64,000 bases of DNA from Nitrosovibrio sp. Nv4 (GCF_900215485.1 NZ_OCMZ01000001.1:1116001-1180000), one strand, 5' to 3'. Shown: positions 27,170 to 37,551, counted from the first letter of the stretch. Made by a program: numbers and translations. Notes: generated from the letters alone by a model not told the origin.

Positions 27170-29407
27170 ATGCCTTCTCTACTTTCCGCACTAAATCCCG
27201 AGCAACACGAAGCAGTCACCTTGCCGCACCAGTCGGCATTGGTGCTGGCGGGTGCGGGCAGCGGGAAAACCCGCGTGCTCACCACGCGTATTGCTTATCT
27301 GATCCAATCCGGCGAGGTCAGCCCCCACGGTATATTAGCTGTCACTTTCACCAACAAGGCGGCGAAGGAAATGCTCACCCGTATTTCTTCAATGCTCCCA
27401 ATCAACACGCGCGGTATGTGGGTAGGTACTTTCCACGGCCTGTGCAATCGCATGCTTCGTGCCCACCATCAGGACGCTGGATTGCCGCAGGCTTTTCAGA
27501 TTCTGGATTCGGCCGATCAACTGGCGGTCATCAAACGCATTTTGAAAAATCTGGGCGCGGACGACGAGAAATTTCCCCCGCGGCAAGTGCAATGGTTCAT
27601 CAACAATGCAAAAGAAGAGGGACTTAGAGCATCGCAGGTCGAAACATATGATGATTTCGCGCGTAAGATGGTTGAGTTTTACGTTTCTTATGAGCAGCAA
27701 TGCAATAAGGAAGGCGTGGTGGACTTTGCTGAGCTGCTGCTGCGCAGTTATGAGTTGCTGACCCGCAACGAAATCATACGCGAGCATTATCGTGGCCGCT
27801 TTCGCCATATTCTGGTGGATGAATTTCAGGACACCAGCCGCCTGCAATACAGATGGCTAAGGCTGCTTGCCGGCGAGCAGACTGCTGTATTTGCGGTTGG
27901 CGATGACGACCAGAGCATTTATGCGTTTCGTGGCGCCAATACTGGCAATATGAAAGAGTTTGAGCGCGACTTCCGTATCTCCAAAATCATCAAGCTGGAA
28001 CAGAACTACCGCTCGCATGGCAACATACTGGACGCTGCCAATACGCTGATACGCAACAATAGTGGGCGGCTCGGCAAGAATCTCTGGACTTCGGAAGGTC
28101 ATGGCGAACCCATACGCGTGTATAACGCGCCGACTGATTTCGATGAGGCTGCGTTCATCGTGGACGAAGTGAAGTCACTACGTGCGGAAGGCGTAAAGCT
28201 GTCGCAGGTGTCTTTGCTCTACCGCTCCAATGCGCAATCGCGCGTGCTCGAGCATGCTTTGTTCAACGCGTCATTGCCTTATCGCGTCTATGGCGGCATG
28301 CGTTTTTTCGAACGCCAGGAAATCAAGCATGCATTGGCATACCTGCGGCTGATAGCCAGCCCCCATGACGACAATGCGCTACTCCGGGTTGTCAATTTTC
28401 CCGCTCGCGGCATCGGTGCGAGGAGTCTGGAGCAATTGCAGGATGAAGCCAGGCGGCAAGGTGGAAGCCTTTGGGACGCAATGGTAAAGAAATGCAGGGG
28501 CGGCAGCACTTCAATGCCGGAGGCAGAGAGCAAATGGCCTGCCTTGATTGAGGAAAACAGGGGATCGAATAAGTTAAAGAAAGGAGTCGAAGGCTTTGTC
28601 GTGCTGATCGAATCGATGCGTCAGGTCTGCGAGAAACTGCCGCTACCGGAAGTTGTGGAACACATGCTGGAGCATAGCGGGCTGGCGGCGCACTATCGTG
28701 CTGAACGCGAGGGAGCCGACCGGCTGGAGAATTTGAACGAATTGATCAATGCCGCCGCCAGTTTCGTGCATGAAGCCGAGGACGACAGCCTCATGGTATT
28801 TCTTAACCATGCCTCGCTGGAAGCGGGCGAGCATCAGGCTGGCGGCGGTGAGGATGCGCTGCAGTTGATGACGGTGCATTCCTCCAAAGGGCTGGAATTT
28901 CACAGCGTGTTTCTCAGCGGACTGGAAGAAGGCCTGTTTCCACACGATAACAGTCGTAACGAAGCAGGGGGTCTGGAAGAGGAGAGGCGGTTAATGTATG
29001 TTGCTCTGACCCGGGCCCGGCGCAGGCTGTATCTGAGCTTTACGCAGAGCCGCATGCTTCACGGTCAGACTCGCTACAACATCCCCTCGCGTTTCCTGCA
29101 GGAAATTCCGGATAGTCTGCTCAAGTGGTTGCAGCCGGTACAGAAGACCATGGTCAGGAATCAGGAATCAGGATCCGCATACCCCGCCCAACCCCCCTTG
29201 CGCCCCAGGCAATTTCAGGAGTCTGGCATTCGCGACTCGGCCGCGGGGCAGTGGAGGGTAGGGCAAAATGTCCTGCATGCCAAATTTGGAGCGGGTGTGA
29301 TAGTCAATTGTGAAGGTCGCGGAGCGGATGCCCGTGTCGAAGTAAAATTTGGCCGCGCCGGCACAAAATGGCTGTTGCTGGAATACGCAAAGCTGACTCC
29401 GGCATGA
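27170..29407 (+). CDS. uvrD: UvrD/PcrA/Rep-type DNA helicase
   Basis: 745 residues, superfamily 1A 3'-5' helicase for repair and replication-fork clearing. The Walker A is AGAGSGKT (K33, T34), Walker B VDEFQDTS, then the Q-binding GDDDQSIYAFRGA, LEQNYRS, and VHSSKGLEFHSVF near the end of the motor. The C-terminus, after a Pro-rich linker, has a small beta domain with GAGVIVNCEGRGADARVEVKFG, like the PcrA/UvrD tail. Repair helicase (uvrD) is more likely than rep, but I cannot prove it. Confidence 0.93.
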   Translation: MPSLLSALNPEQHEAVTLPHQSALVLAGAGSGKTRVLTTRIAYLIQSGEVSPHGILAVTFTNKAAKEMLTRISSMLPINTRGMWVGTFHGLCNRMLRAHHQDAGLPQAFQILDSADQLAVIKRILKNLGADDEKFPPRQVQWFINNAKEEGLRASQVETYDDFARKMVEFYVSYEQQCNKEGVVDFAELLLRSYELLTRNEIIREHYRGRFRHILVDEFQDTSRLQYRWLRLLAGEQTAVFAVGDDDQSIYAFRGANTGNMKEFERDFRISKIIKLEQNYRSHGNILDAANTLIRNNSGRLGKNLWTSEGHGEPIRVYNAPTDFDEAAFIVDEVKSLRAEGVKLSQVSLLYRSNAQSRVLEHALFNASLPYRVYGGMRFFERQEIKHALAYLRLIASPHDDNALLRVVNFPARGIGARSLEQLQDEARRQGGSLWDAMVKKCRGGSTSMPEAESKWPALIEENRGSNKLKKGVEGFVVLIESMRQVCEKLPLPEVVEHMLEHSGLAAHYRAEREGADRLENLNELINAAASFVHEAEDDSLMVFLNHASLEAGEHQAGGGEDALQLMTVHSSKGLEFHSVFLSGLEEGLFPHDNSRNEAGGLEEERRLMYVALTRARRRLYLSFTQSRMLHGQTRYNIPSRFLQEIPDSLLKWLQPVQKTMVRNQESGSAYPAQPPLRPRQFQESGIRDSAAGQWRVGQNVLHAKFGAGVIVNCEGRGADARVEVKFGRAGTKWLLLEYAKLTPA

Positions 29408-29428
29408 AACCGGATGTGATGCGGCCAC

Positions 29429-30151
29429 CTATGCAGTTTCCGCGCCTTCCTCAAAGATGTCCTTGTAACTCGTGTAAATAGAGGCGAATACGGTCGGTAT
29501 CAATACAAACAATCCCAACCCGTAGGGTATGGCGGCAAGTATCGTCAGCACCACCAGTATCACCGCATAAATCTGGAACGCTATAATGTTCTTCAGGCAC
29601 GCAAAGAAGCTTTGCCGCATCGCTTCCACCGGAGGCAGGCCTTTGAAGATAACAAGTAGAGGTGCGAACCAGGCAGCCATCAATAGCGGGATGGATAATG
29701 TCAACCCAACGAGAGAAGCGGACAACATATGGCCCGATACATCTTTCAACTCATTTTCGTCGACCCGTTTTCCGTCTACCAATAGATCCATCAGGACATC
29801 ACCACCCACCAGCATGAAGACGCCAAGAATCAAAACCTGACCTACCAGATAAATTCCCCCTATCGTGATCAGCGGCGCCGGATTGCTCCGGAACCCGGCG
29901 AACAAATGAGAAATTTCCAGGTCACCTCCCTGTTCCAGCGTTTTGCATCCCATCATCAGTCCGGCTAAAAACACCGGGGAAAGCAGCGTAAAAATAAATT
30001 GCCCCGCCATTGGAATCAGCGCCAGCGTGGCGGCAATAAGCAGCAAAGTGAAGCACAGGATAATCCATACCAGCGGAATCCTGCGGAACAGACGGAACCC
30101 GGTTACTATCCACTGCCAGCCTTGCTTTGCATCGACTTGCCTGACTTCCAT
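29429..30151 (-). CDS. BPSS1780-type membrane protein
   Basis: About 240 residues with six hydrophobic helices. The N-terminus EVRQVDAKQGWQWIVTGFRL matches a betaproteobacterial membrane protein family named after a Burkholderia gene; function unknown. The ATG at 30149-30151 has a GGAGATAGAG ribosome binding site; a start at 30187 adds twelve residues. It converges on the helicase gene (21 bases) and lies 58 bases after thrB. Confidence 0.8.
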   Translation of the reverse strand: MEVRQVDAKQGWQWIVTGFRLFRRIPLVWIILCFTLLLIAATLALIPMAGQFIFTLLSPVFLAGLMMGCKTLEQGGDLEISHLFAGFRSNPAPLITIGGIYLVGQVLILGVFMLVGGDVLMDLLVDGKRVDENELKDVSGHMLSASLVGLTLSIPLLMAAWFAPLLVIFKGLPPVEAMRQSFFACLKNIIAFQIYAVILVVLTILAAIPYGLGLFVLIPTVFASIYTSYKDIFEEGAETA

Positions 30152-30209
30152 TTTCTCTATCTCCGATGGGGCTGTGCCCGCACCCAATTGTTGACTCGCA
30201 GTTTATTGC

Positions 30210-31160
30210 TCAAACCCAAACTTGCGCCAGTTTGGAATTTGATGTCGCATGATTCCTGAGTATACGCATGAAATGCGTGGGATCTTTGACATGGGTGAGT
30301 TCTCCTATGCGCGGCAAATGATAATCCTGCAGCCGCGACAACCAGAAGCGCAACGCCGCCGCACGCAACATCACCGGCCACGCGTCGCGTTCGTTCGCAC
30401 TCAGGGGGCGGGTCCGATGATAGGCTTGGAGTAAAGACAATGTCCGTGCCGCGTCCAGTTCACCATTCTCATTCAGACACCAATCATTGGCGGTAATGGC
30501 AAGATCGTACAGCAAGACATCGTTGCAGGCGAAATAGAAGTCGATCACACCGCCCATGGCACCGTTGTTGAATAACACGTTGTCACGAAACAGGTCGGCA
30601 TGGATTACGCCACGCGGAAGGTTTTCGAGCCGGTATAGTGACTGAAAACGCAGTTCCTCCTTGAGGACTTCAGTTTCATCGGCCGTAAGAAACGGCATGA
30701 CATCAAGTGCTGCGGCTTTCCACCACTTTGGTCCCCGGGCGTTCTCCATCTTTTCAGGATAAGAAAGGCCCGATAAATGCATACTTGCCAGGAGTTCGCC
30801 GACTTCCGCGCAATGGGCGGCGGTTGGTCGCTCCTGAGATTTTCCGGGCAGGCAGGTAACGATGCTCGCCGGTTTACCGTTGAGTTCGCCGAGAAACTTG
30901 TTGTCAAGATCCGCGATGGGACTGGGGCAGGGAATACCATGGCGAGACAGGTACGCCATAAGGTTCAGGTAATAGGGCAGATCGGAAGGCGTCAGTTTTT
31001 CGAACAGCGTGAGAACATATTTCCCATGACTCGTGGTAACGAAATAATTCGTATTTTCGATACCGGAGGAGATGCCCTGCAGATTGATCAGCGTGCCGAG
31101 GGAGTAGCTTCTCAGCCAGACAGAAAGCTGATCGTGGGTAACGGTAGTGAAGACAGACAT
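30210..31160 (-). CDS. thrB: Homoserine kinase (ThrB, APH fold)
   Basis: 316 residues. It phosphorylates homoserine in threonine synthesis. This is the aminoglycoside-phosphotransferase-fold type of beta- and gammaproteobacteria rather than the GHMP type: [14 protein letters not shown] carries the catalytic Asp, and [12 protein letters not shown] the metal-binding Asp. The N-terminus [20 protein letters not shown] is typical. In an operon after the DUF2782 gene. Confidence 0.94.
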   Translation of the reverse strand: MSVFTTVTHDQLSVWLRSYSLGTLINLQGISSGIENTNYFVTTSHGKYVLTLFEKLTPSDLPYYLNLMAYLSRHGIPCPSPIADLDNKFLGELNGKPASIVTCLPGKSQERPTAAHCAEVGELLASMHLSGLSYPEKMENARGPKWWKAAALDVMPFLTADETEVLKEELRFQSLYRLENLPRGVIHADLFRDNVLFNNGAMGGVIDFYFACNDVLLYDLAITANDWCLNENGELDAARTLSLLQAYHRTRPLSANERDAWPVMLRAAALRFWLSRLQDYHLPRIGELTHVKDPTHFMRILRNHATSNSKLAQVWV

Positions 31161-31223
31161 GAGCGAGAAAAAAGGTAAGGCGGAAGCGTAGGAACAAACC
31201 CAATTGCCGTCTTTCAGGAGAAG

Positions 31224-31589
31224 TCAGAACTCGCGGATCACCCACATCGGAGGACGAACACCTTGATCAAGACCACCGACGTCATGGGTGGAAAACGTAC
31301 CGTCCCCGCGGTTGTCGATCAGATAATACGGCAGTCCGATGCGGGGCGTAACCTTGATCATGTAGAGGCGCCCATTGAGACGATATTCCTCGATCTTGTC
31401 CTCTCCGCGCCTGGTGATGGTAACTTGTGGCTCGAGCGACTCGTCTTCCTCATCGGCGCCTGGCGATGGCAATGCCAGCTCCGGCGGTTCAGGGACTTCC
31501 GGCAAAGGCCGCAGATCCTTGGGCTGGTTTGACTGCGCTGCTGCTGGTAGTGCAGAGCTCAATAACAATGCAAGAACTATGCGACGCAT
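31224..31589 (-). CDS. DUF2782 periplasmic protein
   Basis: 121 residues. A signal peptide (MRRIVLALLLSSALPAAAQS), a Pro/Glu/Asp-rich linker, then the DUF2782 core with VTITRRGEDKIEEYRLNGRL and PYYLIDNRGDGTF. Function unknown. GGGAGG precedes the ATG at 31587-31589; a longer frame to 31634 would bury the signal peptide. The DUF2782-thrB-polA neighbourhood is conserved in betaproteobacteria. Confidence 0.88.
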   Translation of the reverse strand: MRRIVLALLLSSALPAAAQSNQPKDLRPLPEVPEPPELALPSPGADEEDESLEPQVTITRRGEDKIEEYRLNGRLYMIKVTPRIGLPYYLIDNRGDGTFSTHDVGGLDQGVRPPMWVIREF

Positions 31590-31639
31590 GACGCCTCCCG
31601 GCAGGTCAATATGCCATTCTATCCGAAATGACACCGCTG

Positions 31640-32368
31640 TTACAGATTGAGCTGAACCTCCCGTTCCGCTGCGGAAGGTTCGAAGCCCCGAGTTTCATAA
31701 TACTTGAATATTGCATCTACAACCTCTGTAGGTTCGTCAATTATCTGTATCAAGTCCATATCTTCAGGCGCAATCATGCCTTCGGCCACGAGCACGTTCT
31801 GAAGCCAGTCGAGCATGCCGCTCCAGAAATCGGAGCAAACGAGGATAATGGGCATGCGTCGGGTTTTGCCGGTTTGAACCAGCGTGAGCGCCTCCATCAA
31901 TTCGTCGAGCGTGCCGAAACCGCCCGGCACCACCACGTATGCAGTGGCGAGTTTGACAAACATGTACTTGCGCGCAAAAAAATGGCGAAAAGTCTGGCTG
32001 ACGTCCTGGTAGACGTTCCGATGTTGTTCGTGGGGGAGCTGGATATTCAGGCCGATGCTGGGCGATTCACCATAGTAGGCGCCCTTGTTGGCCGCTTCCA
32101 TAATACCCGGGCCGCCGCCGGAAATTACGGAGAAACCTGCATCGGACAATTGCCGGGCTATCTGCTCGGTGAGCTTGTAGTAGGGATGATCCGGAAGGGT
32201 GCGCGCACTACCGAAAATACTTACTGCGGGTTTAATCGAATTGAGGCGCTCCGTTGCCTCGACAAATTCTGCCATAATCCCGAACACGCGCCACGATTCC
32301 CTGGCCGACCAGGTTTTTTCCCGAAAATCGTTTGTCATGGTACGAGCTAATTTATCTTTCGGGTTCAT
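31640..32368 (-). CDS. LOG family protein (TIGR00730-like)
   Basis: About 242 residues. The Rossmann-type LOG fold shows SGGGPGIMEAANKGAY and the PGGFGTLDELMEA motif. Members cleave nucleoside 5'-monophosphates to free base and ribose phosphate, as in cytokinin release. ATG at 32366-32368 gives MNPKDKLARTM; a longer frame to 32419 overlaps polA. The start codon is only 20 bases from that of polA on the other strand. First gene of the minus-strand LOG-DUF2782-thrB run. Confidence 0.88.
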   Translation of the reverse strand: MNPKDKLARTMTNDFREKTWSARESWRVFGIMAEFVEATERLNSIKPAVSIFGSARTLPDHPYYKLTEQIARQLSDAGFSVISGGGPGIMEAANKGAYYGESPSIGLNIQLPHEQHRNVYQDVSQTFRHFFARKYMFVKLATAYVVVPGGFGTLDELMEALTLVQTGKTRRMPIILVCSDFWSGMLDWLQNVLVAEGMIAPEDMDLIQIIDEPTEVVDAIFKYYETRGFEPSAAEREVQLNL

Positions 32369-32388
32369 TGGAAAACCTTTGGAGTTAA

Positions 32389-35124
32389 ATGAAAACACTA
32401 TTGCTGGTTGACGGCTCATCCTATCTGTATCGCGCTTTTCATGCGCTGCCCGATTTTAGAAACCGCAGCAACGAGCCGACGGGCGCGATTTATGGCGTGA
32501 TCAACATGCTGCGCCGTTTGCACAAGGATTACCAGGCCGATTATAGCGCGTGCGTATTTGATGCAAAAGGCAAGACTTTCCGCGACGATCTTTACGCACA
32601 GTACAAGTCGCATCGTCCGCCGATGCCGGCCGATCTTGCGGCCCAGATATCACCGCTTCATGAATGCATCATTGCCATGGGGTGGCCGATGCTGATCGTG
32701 GAAGGGGTGGAAGCGGATGATGTGATCGGTACCCTGGCTAAACAGGCCGAATGCGAGAACATGCGCTGCATCATTTCCACCGGTGACAAGGACATTGCAC
32801 AACTGGTGAATCCACACGTGACGCTGGTCAATACCATGACCAACATAACGCTCGATGAAGCTGGCGTGCTCGGCCGGTTTGGGGTAACCCCCGCACGCAT
32901 GCTCGACTATCTGGCGCTGGTTGGCGATACATCCGACAACATTCCCGGTGTGGCGAAAGTTGGTCCTAAAACGGCAGTAAAATGGCTCGCTCAATATGGC
33001 ACGCTGGATAACCTCATTACTCATGCACATGAAATCGGGGGCGTCGTCGGAGACAATTTACGTAACGCGTTCGATTGGTTGAGCAGGTCCCGCGAACTTC
33101 TCACCATCAAGTGCGATGTTCCGTTACCGGTAAGCTTGCACGACCTTGGGCCGCAGCCGCCGAATACTGCGAAGCTGGCGGAATTGTACGAAAGACTGGA
33201 CTTCAAAAGCTGGTTGCGGGAATTGCAGCAGGAATCGGACTTAGGCGCAGACGGCATTGCACCTTCCGCCACCGCATATGAACAGTCAGGTGCGATGCAG
33301 CCGCGTTCGGATCTGGTGCAGGCGGACTATCAAACCATCCTCACCCTATCCCAACTCGATGAATGGATCATGCACATCAATGCCGGGCCACTCGTTTCCC
33401 TGGATACGGAAACAACCGGGCTGGACCCGATGCAGGCTGAACTCGTCGGCATTTCGTTTTCCATCGAGCCTCATCAGGCGGCTTATCTACCGCTGGCGCA
33501 CCGGTATGCCGGGGCACCCCAGCAGCTGCCCATAGACCTCGTGCTCGATAAACTCAAGCTCTGGCTGGCGGACCCAACCAAACCCAAACTGGGGCAGAAT
33601 CTCAAGTATGACAAGCATATCTTCGCCAATCATGGCATTGCGCTGAACGGTATTGTCCATGACACGCTGTTGCAATCGTATGTGCTCGAATCACACCGCT
33701 CGCACGATATGGATAATCTTGCGTTGCGGCATCTTGGCGTCAAAACCATCAGCTACGATGAGATCACCGGCAAGGGGGCCGGCCGGATAGGTTTTGATCA
33801 GGTGGAACTCGAACGGGCAGCGCACTATGCGGCCGAAGATGCGGATATTACGCTTCAGCTGCATCACCGGCTGTACCCTGAAATTGCGAGGGATGGAAAG
33901 CTCGATCATATTTACCGATCGCTCGAAATGCCGGTAATGGACATACTGTTCGAAATGGAGCGCAATGGCGTACTACTGGACTTGAAGTTGCTGGAAAGTC
34001 AAAGCCGTGAACTCGGCGAGAAAATGCTGGCGCTGGAGGATCGGGCATGCATCATCGCAGGGCAGCCATTCAATTTGAATTCAACGAAGCAAGTTCAGGA
34101 AGTCCTGTTCAACAGGCTCAAGCTGCCAGTCATTAAAAAAACACCGGGTGGCGTGCCCTCCACCGATGAAGACGTACTGCAACGGCTTGCGCTGGATTAT
34201 CCGCTGGCAAAGGTTTTGCTCGATTACCGTGGTCTCGCCAAGCTTAAATCCACTTACACGGACAAGCTTCCTCGTATGGTGGACGTCGCCACCGGTCGGG
34301 TGCATACCAATTATGCACAGGCAGTAGCCGTGACGGGGCGGCTTGCCAGCAACGAACCGAATCTGCAAAATATCCCTGTACGCACGGTGGAAGGTCGCCG
34401 CATTCGCGAGGCATTTATAGCATCACCAGGGCACAGCATCGTCTCCGCTGACTATTCGCAGATCGAGCTACGCATCATGGCGCACATTTCGCAGGACGCG
34501 GGGCTGCTCAAGGCCTTCGCCGCGAATGAAGATGTGCATCGCGCCACGGCCTCGGAAGTATTCGGCGTCCCGCTGGAAGCGGTTGACAGCGAGCAGCGCC
34601 GTTATGCGAAAATCATCAACTTCGGCCTGATCTATGGGATGTCCGAATTTGGACTTGCCTCGCAGCTCGACATCGATCGTGCCGCCGCGCGGGCCTACAT
34701 GGACCGTTACTTTGCCCGCTATCCAGGGGTGGCAAATTATATGCAGCGCACCAGGGAAACTGCCAGAGAAACGGGTTACGTCGAAACCGTACTCGGGCGC
34801 AGGCTATGGCTGCCGGAGATCAACAGTGCCAATGGCAACCGGAGACAAGGGGCGGAACGTGCCGCAATCAACGCCCCCATGCAGGGCACCGCAGCGGACA
34901 TCATCAAGCTTGCCATGATCGCCGTGCATGGCTGGCTGGCATCGGAGAACCTCCGCAGCAAACTTATCATGCAGGTTCATGACGAACTGGTATTGGAAGT
35001 GCCGGACGATGAAATCGAAACGATAAAACACGAATTGCCAAGACTCATGGGTAACGTGACCAGACTGGATGTGCCGCTACTGGTGGAGGTGGGTGTGGGG
35101 CCAAATTGGGAGGTGGCGCACTGA
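32389..35124 (+). CDS. polA: DNA polymerase I
   Basis: 911 residues with all three activities. The 5'-3' exonuclease domain (about 1-290) starts LLVDGSSYLYRAFHALP. The proofreading domain is intact: D339 and E341 in DTETTGLD. The polymerase domain has motif A DYSQIELR (D688), the finger helix RRYAKIINFGLIYGMSEFGL and motif C VHDELVLE. TTTGGAG lies just before the ATG. The gene removes RNA primers and fills repair gaps. Divergent from the LOG gene. Confidence 0.98.
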   Translation: MKTLLLVDGSSYLYRAFHALPDFRNRSNEPTGAIYGVINMLRRLHKDYQADYSACVFDAKGKTFRDDLYAQYKSHRPPMPADLAAQISPLHECIIAMGWPMLIVEGVEADDVIGTLAKQAECENMRCIISTGDKDIAQLVNPHVTLVNTMTNITLDEAGVLGRFGVTPARMLDYLALVGDTSDNIPGVAKVGPKTAVKWLAQYGTLDNLITHAHEIGGVVGDNLRNAFDWLSRSRELLTIKCDVPLPVSLHDLGPQPPNTAKLAELYERLDFKSWLRELQQESDLGADGIAPSATAYEQSGAMQPRSDLVQADYQTILTLSQLDEWIMHINAGPLVSLDTETTGLDPMQAELVGISFSIEPHQAAYLPLAHRYAGAPQQLPIDLVLDKLKLWLADPTKPKLGQNLKYDKHIFANHGIALNGIVHDTLLQSYVLESHRSHDMDNLALRHLGVKTISYDEITGKGAGRIGFDQVELERAAHYAAEDADITLQLHHRLYPEIARDGKLDHIYRSLEMPVMDILFEMERNGVLLDLKLLESQSRELGEKMLALEDRACIIAGQPFNLNSTKQVQEVLFNRLKLPVIKKTPGGVPSTDEDVLQRLALDYPLAKVLLDYRGLAKLKSTYTDKLPRMVDVATGRVHTNYAQAVAVTGRLASNEPNLQNIPVRTVEGRRIREAFIASPGHSIVSADYSQIELRIMAHISQDAGLLKAFAANEDVHRATASEVFGVPLEAVDSEQRRYAKIINFGLIYGMSEFGLASQLDIDRAAARAYMDRYFARYPGVANYMQRTRETARETGYVETVLGRRLWLPEINSANGNRRQGAERAAINAPMQGTAADIIKLAMIAVHGWLASENLRSKLIMQVHDELVLEVPDDEIETIKHELPRLMGNVTRLDVPLLVEVGVGPNWEVAH

Positions 35125-35237
35125 CTTCCCACTGACTTTTATTGAGGAATCTTGACGGAACGCCGGTAACCGGAACATCCGGATAGTGGCGGTACCGCTT
35201 CATCGCTTGGCCATACTTGGCGAACAGTAAGTATCGC

Positions 35238-35267
35238 TTGCTAATGCGGCGAAAACTACCGTAAAAT
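35238..35267 (+). promoter_or_regulatory. Candidate promoter of the rpsP operon
   Basis: TTGCTA at 35238-35243 and TAAAAT at 35262-35267 with an 18-base spacer, followed by a C-rich tract and about 45 bases of leader before rpsP. Pattern-based call; no terminator was seen between polA and this site. Confidence 0.4.
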
Positions 35268-35313
35268 CACCCCCTTTTCGGTTTTAGACCTTCTCCATAG
35301 GCACAAACAACAC

Positions 35314-35577
35314 ATGGTCATTATTCGACTGGCGCGAGGCGGCGCCAAGAAACGCCCTTTTTTTAATATGGTGGTTGCGGATTCCCGCAATGCCCGTGAC
35401 GGCAAGTTCATTGAGCGCATTGGCTTTTATAATCCCAGGGCGGCGGAAGGGGAAGAAGCATTACGTGTTCAACTGGATCGCATCACTTATTGGAAATCAA
35501 ATGGTGCGCAGTTATCAAGTACCGTGACAAGACTGGTCAAGCAGTTTGGCGCCAAGCAAGAAGCTGCAGGAAGCTGA
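35314..35577 (+). CDS. rpsP: 30S ribosomal protein S16
   Basis: 87 residues beginning [20 protein letters not shown], with ERIGFYNP, standard for S16. First gene of the rpsP-rimM-trmD-rplS operon. Ribosome binding site is weak. Confidence 0.98.
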   Translation: MVIIRLARGGAKKRPFFNMVVADSRNARDGKFIERIGFYNPRAAEGEEALRVQLDRITYWKSNGAQLSSTVTRLVKQFGAKQEAAGS

Positions 35578-35599
35578 ACCAGGCGAAGCAGTCGGACCA

Positions 35600-36112
35600 A
35601 TGGCGGTAATGGGGCGCGTAGTTGGTCCCTACGGTGTGTCAGGCTGGATCAAGGTTTTTCCTTATACCGAATATATAGATGGGCTGCTTGACTATCCGAC
35701 CTGGTGGTTGGGTAGAGGCGACGGGGAATGGCGCAAGTTCAAGGTCAATGCGAGCGAGGTGCATGGAAATATATTGACCGCTTTACTTGAGCAAAATTCC
35801 GATCGTACGGCCGCTATGCGTTTGAAGGGCTTGCAGGTTGCGATTCCTCGTGCCCAGTTGCCGGTTTTGCCAAAAAGCGGTAAAGACGGCTATTACTGGT
35901 CAGATCTGATCGATCTCGAGGTCGTTAATTTGCACGGTGAAGAACTGGGGAAGGTGACTGGGTTACTTGAAACCGGCGCAAACGATGTGCTTCAGGTGAA
36001 AAGTCTGAAAGGGGATGAAACGGAAAGATTGATTCCTTTCATCAGCCAGGTAATTGCTAAAGTAGATTTGAAGGCGCGGCGGATTACGGTGGATTGGGGC
36101 GTGGACTATTAA
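35600..36112 (+). CDS. rimM: 16S rRNA processing protein RimM
   Basis: 170 residues. It helps mature the 30S head and binds S19. The N-terminal RimM domain has [19 protein letters not shown], and the C-terminal PRC-barrel begins near [21 protein letters not shown] chose ATG at 35600; the frame is open upstream to a TTG at 35546 inside rpsP, and ATG 35609 is also possible. Confidence 0.95.
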   Translation: MAVMGRVVGPYGVSGWIKVFPYTEYIDGLLDYPTWWLGRGDGEWRKFKVNASEVHGNILTALLEQNSDRTAAMRLKGLQVAIPRAQLPVLPKSGKDGYYWSDLIDLEVVNLHGEELGKVTGLLETGANDVLQVKSLKGDETERLIPFISQVIAKVDLKARRITVDWGVDY

Positions 36113-36114
36113 GC

Positions 36115-36885
36115 ATGACTTGTGAATTTGATGTCGTCACGCTCTTCCCTGAAATGTTTGACGCCATCACCAGGCATGGCGTAACCGGCAGGGCGAACGA
36201 AAACGCGATTTACCGTTTACACACCTGGAATCCACGCGACTTTACCGAGGACAATTACCGTACGGTAGATGACCGTCCATACGGCGGTGGGCCGGGAATG
36301 GTGATGCTGGCGGCGCCGCTGGAAAAAGCCATTATTGCCGCCAGGAACAGGCAGATAGCCAACGGCGTTGAAGGGACAAAGGTAATCTATCTTTCTCCCC
36401 AGGGACGGCCTCTGGATCATGGCCTGGTTATGGAACTATGCGGGTTGCCTGCAATGGTGCTTCTCGCCGGACGCTATGAAGGTGTGGATGAGCGCTTGAT
36501 AGAGCGCCAGGTGGATTACGAAATTTCCATAGGCGATTATGTACTCTCTGGCGGCGAATTGGCGGCGATGGTACTGATAGACTGCCTGGTGAGGCAGATG
36601 CCGGGTGTGCTGGGCGATCCCGAGTCAGCCACCCAAGATTCATTCGTAGCGGGTTTGCTGGATTTTCCCCAGTACACGCGGCCGGAGGTCTACCACGGGA
36701 ATGTTGTGCCTGAAGTTTTGATGTCGGGCAATCATGCCAGAATCAAACGCTGGCGTTTACAGCAGTCGCTGGGTCGGACATGGCTGAGGCGGCCGGATTT
36801 ACTGGCGTTGAAAATCGAACATGGCTTGACGGGAGAAGAGAAGAAGTTGCTGGAAGAATTCCAGCACGCCTACGAGACCAGTTGA
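36115..36885 (+). CDS. trmD: tRNA (guanine-N1)-methyltransferase
   Basis: 256 residues. It methylates G37 of tRNAs to stop frameshifts. The trefoil-knot SAM site is visible in [14 protein letters not shown] and [17 protein letters not shown], with [12 protein letters not shown] earlier. The ATG lies two bases after the rimM stop. Third gene of the operon. Confidence 0.97.
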   Translation: MTCEFDVVTLFPEMFDAITRHGVTGRANENAIYRLHTWNPRDFTEDNYRTVDDRPYGGGPGMVMLAAPLEKAIIAARNRQIANGVEGTKVIYLSPQGRPLDHGLVMELCGLPAMVLLAGRYEGVDERLIERQVDYEISIGDYVLSGGELAAMVLIDCLVRQMPGVLGDPESATQDSFVAGLLDFPQYTRPEVYHGNVVPEVLMSGNHARIKRWRLQQSLGRTWLRRPDLLALKIEHGLTGEEKKLLEEFQHAYETS

Positions 36886-36905
36886 ACCATTGAACCATTG
36901 AACCA
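36882..36905. repeat. Triplicated 8-base repeat between trmD and rplS
   Basis: Three direct copies of TTGAACCA at 36882-36889, 36890-36897 and 36898-36905, the first containing the trmD stop codon, then a degenerate fourth (ATTGAACCCA). Looks like slippage; copy number could vary between strains and alter trmD-rplS spacing. Confidence 0.75.
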
Positions 36906-36951
36906 ATTGAACCCAACTGAAACCAAGGAATAGAAAAGCAAGGAGTTACAA

Positions 36952-37368
36952 ATGAATCTGATCGAACAACTTGAAAACGAAGAAATCAACCGCCTCGGCA
37001 AAACAATTCCCGATTTCTCGCCCGGGGATACCGTAATCGTTAGCGTCAAGGTGGTGGAAGGCGAGCGTAAACGGATACAGGCTTACGAAGGCGTCGTCAT
37101 TGCCAAGCGCAACCGTGGTCTCAATTCGGCCTTCACCGTACGCAAGGTATCCAGCGGCGAGGGTGTCGAACGGACTTTTCAGACTTATTCGCCGCTGATC
37201 GCGAGCATAGAAATCAAGCGTCGCGGCGACGTCCGCCGTGCCAAACTTTATTACCTGCGAGACCGCTCTGGCAAGTCCGCTCGTATTCGTGAGAAGCTTC
37301 CTGCGCGCGCTACGGTAAAAAAGGGAAATAACGGGGAGAAAGGAATTCCAAAGGCCGAGTTGGCCTGA
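36952..37368 (+). CDS. rplS: 50S ribosomal protein L19
   Basis: 138 residues; the core has [20 protein letters not shown] and [20 protein letters not shown]. The C-terminal extension past about residue 115 is a little longer than the usual 115-130. AAGGAG precedes the ATG. Last gene of the rpsP operon. A hairpin CGCTCAA/TTGAGCG (37411-37429) follows but has no T-run. Confidence 0.97.
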   Translation: MNLIEQLENEEINRLGKTIPDFSPGDTVIVSVKVVEGERKRIQAYEGVVIAKRNRGLNSAFTVRKVSSGEGVERTFQTYSPLIASIEIKRRGDVRRAKLYYLRDRSGKSARIREKLPARATVKKGNNGEKGIPKAELA

Positions 37369-37551
37369 GGTTTGTATCGGTTTGCTCATTGGCCATTCAG
37401 CGGCGACTCACGCTCAAAAAAATTGAGCGACGGCCGCACGTTGGTAGCACGTTGGTAACAACTTGTCAAGCTGATCGTTAGGGCAGAGATTCTGGCGTAG
37501 TCCTGCCCGTAGTCCTGCGTTATGCCCCTTCGATACTTATGCCATAATCCT

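Noticed and set aside
37411-37429. Hairpin CGCTCAA/TTGAGCG after rplS as a terminator
   Set aside because: The stem is short and no T-run follows on either strand; listed only as a remark.
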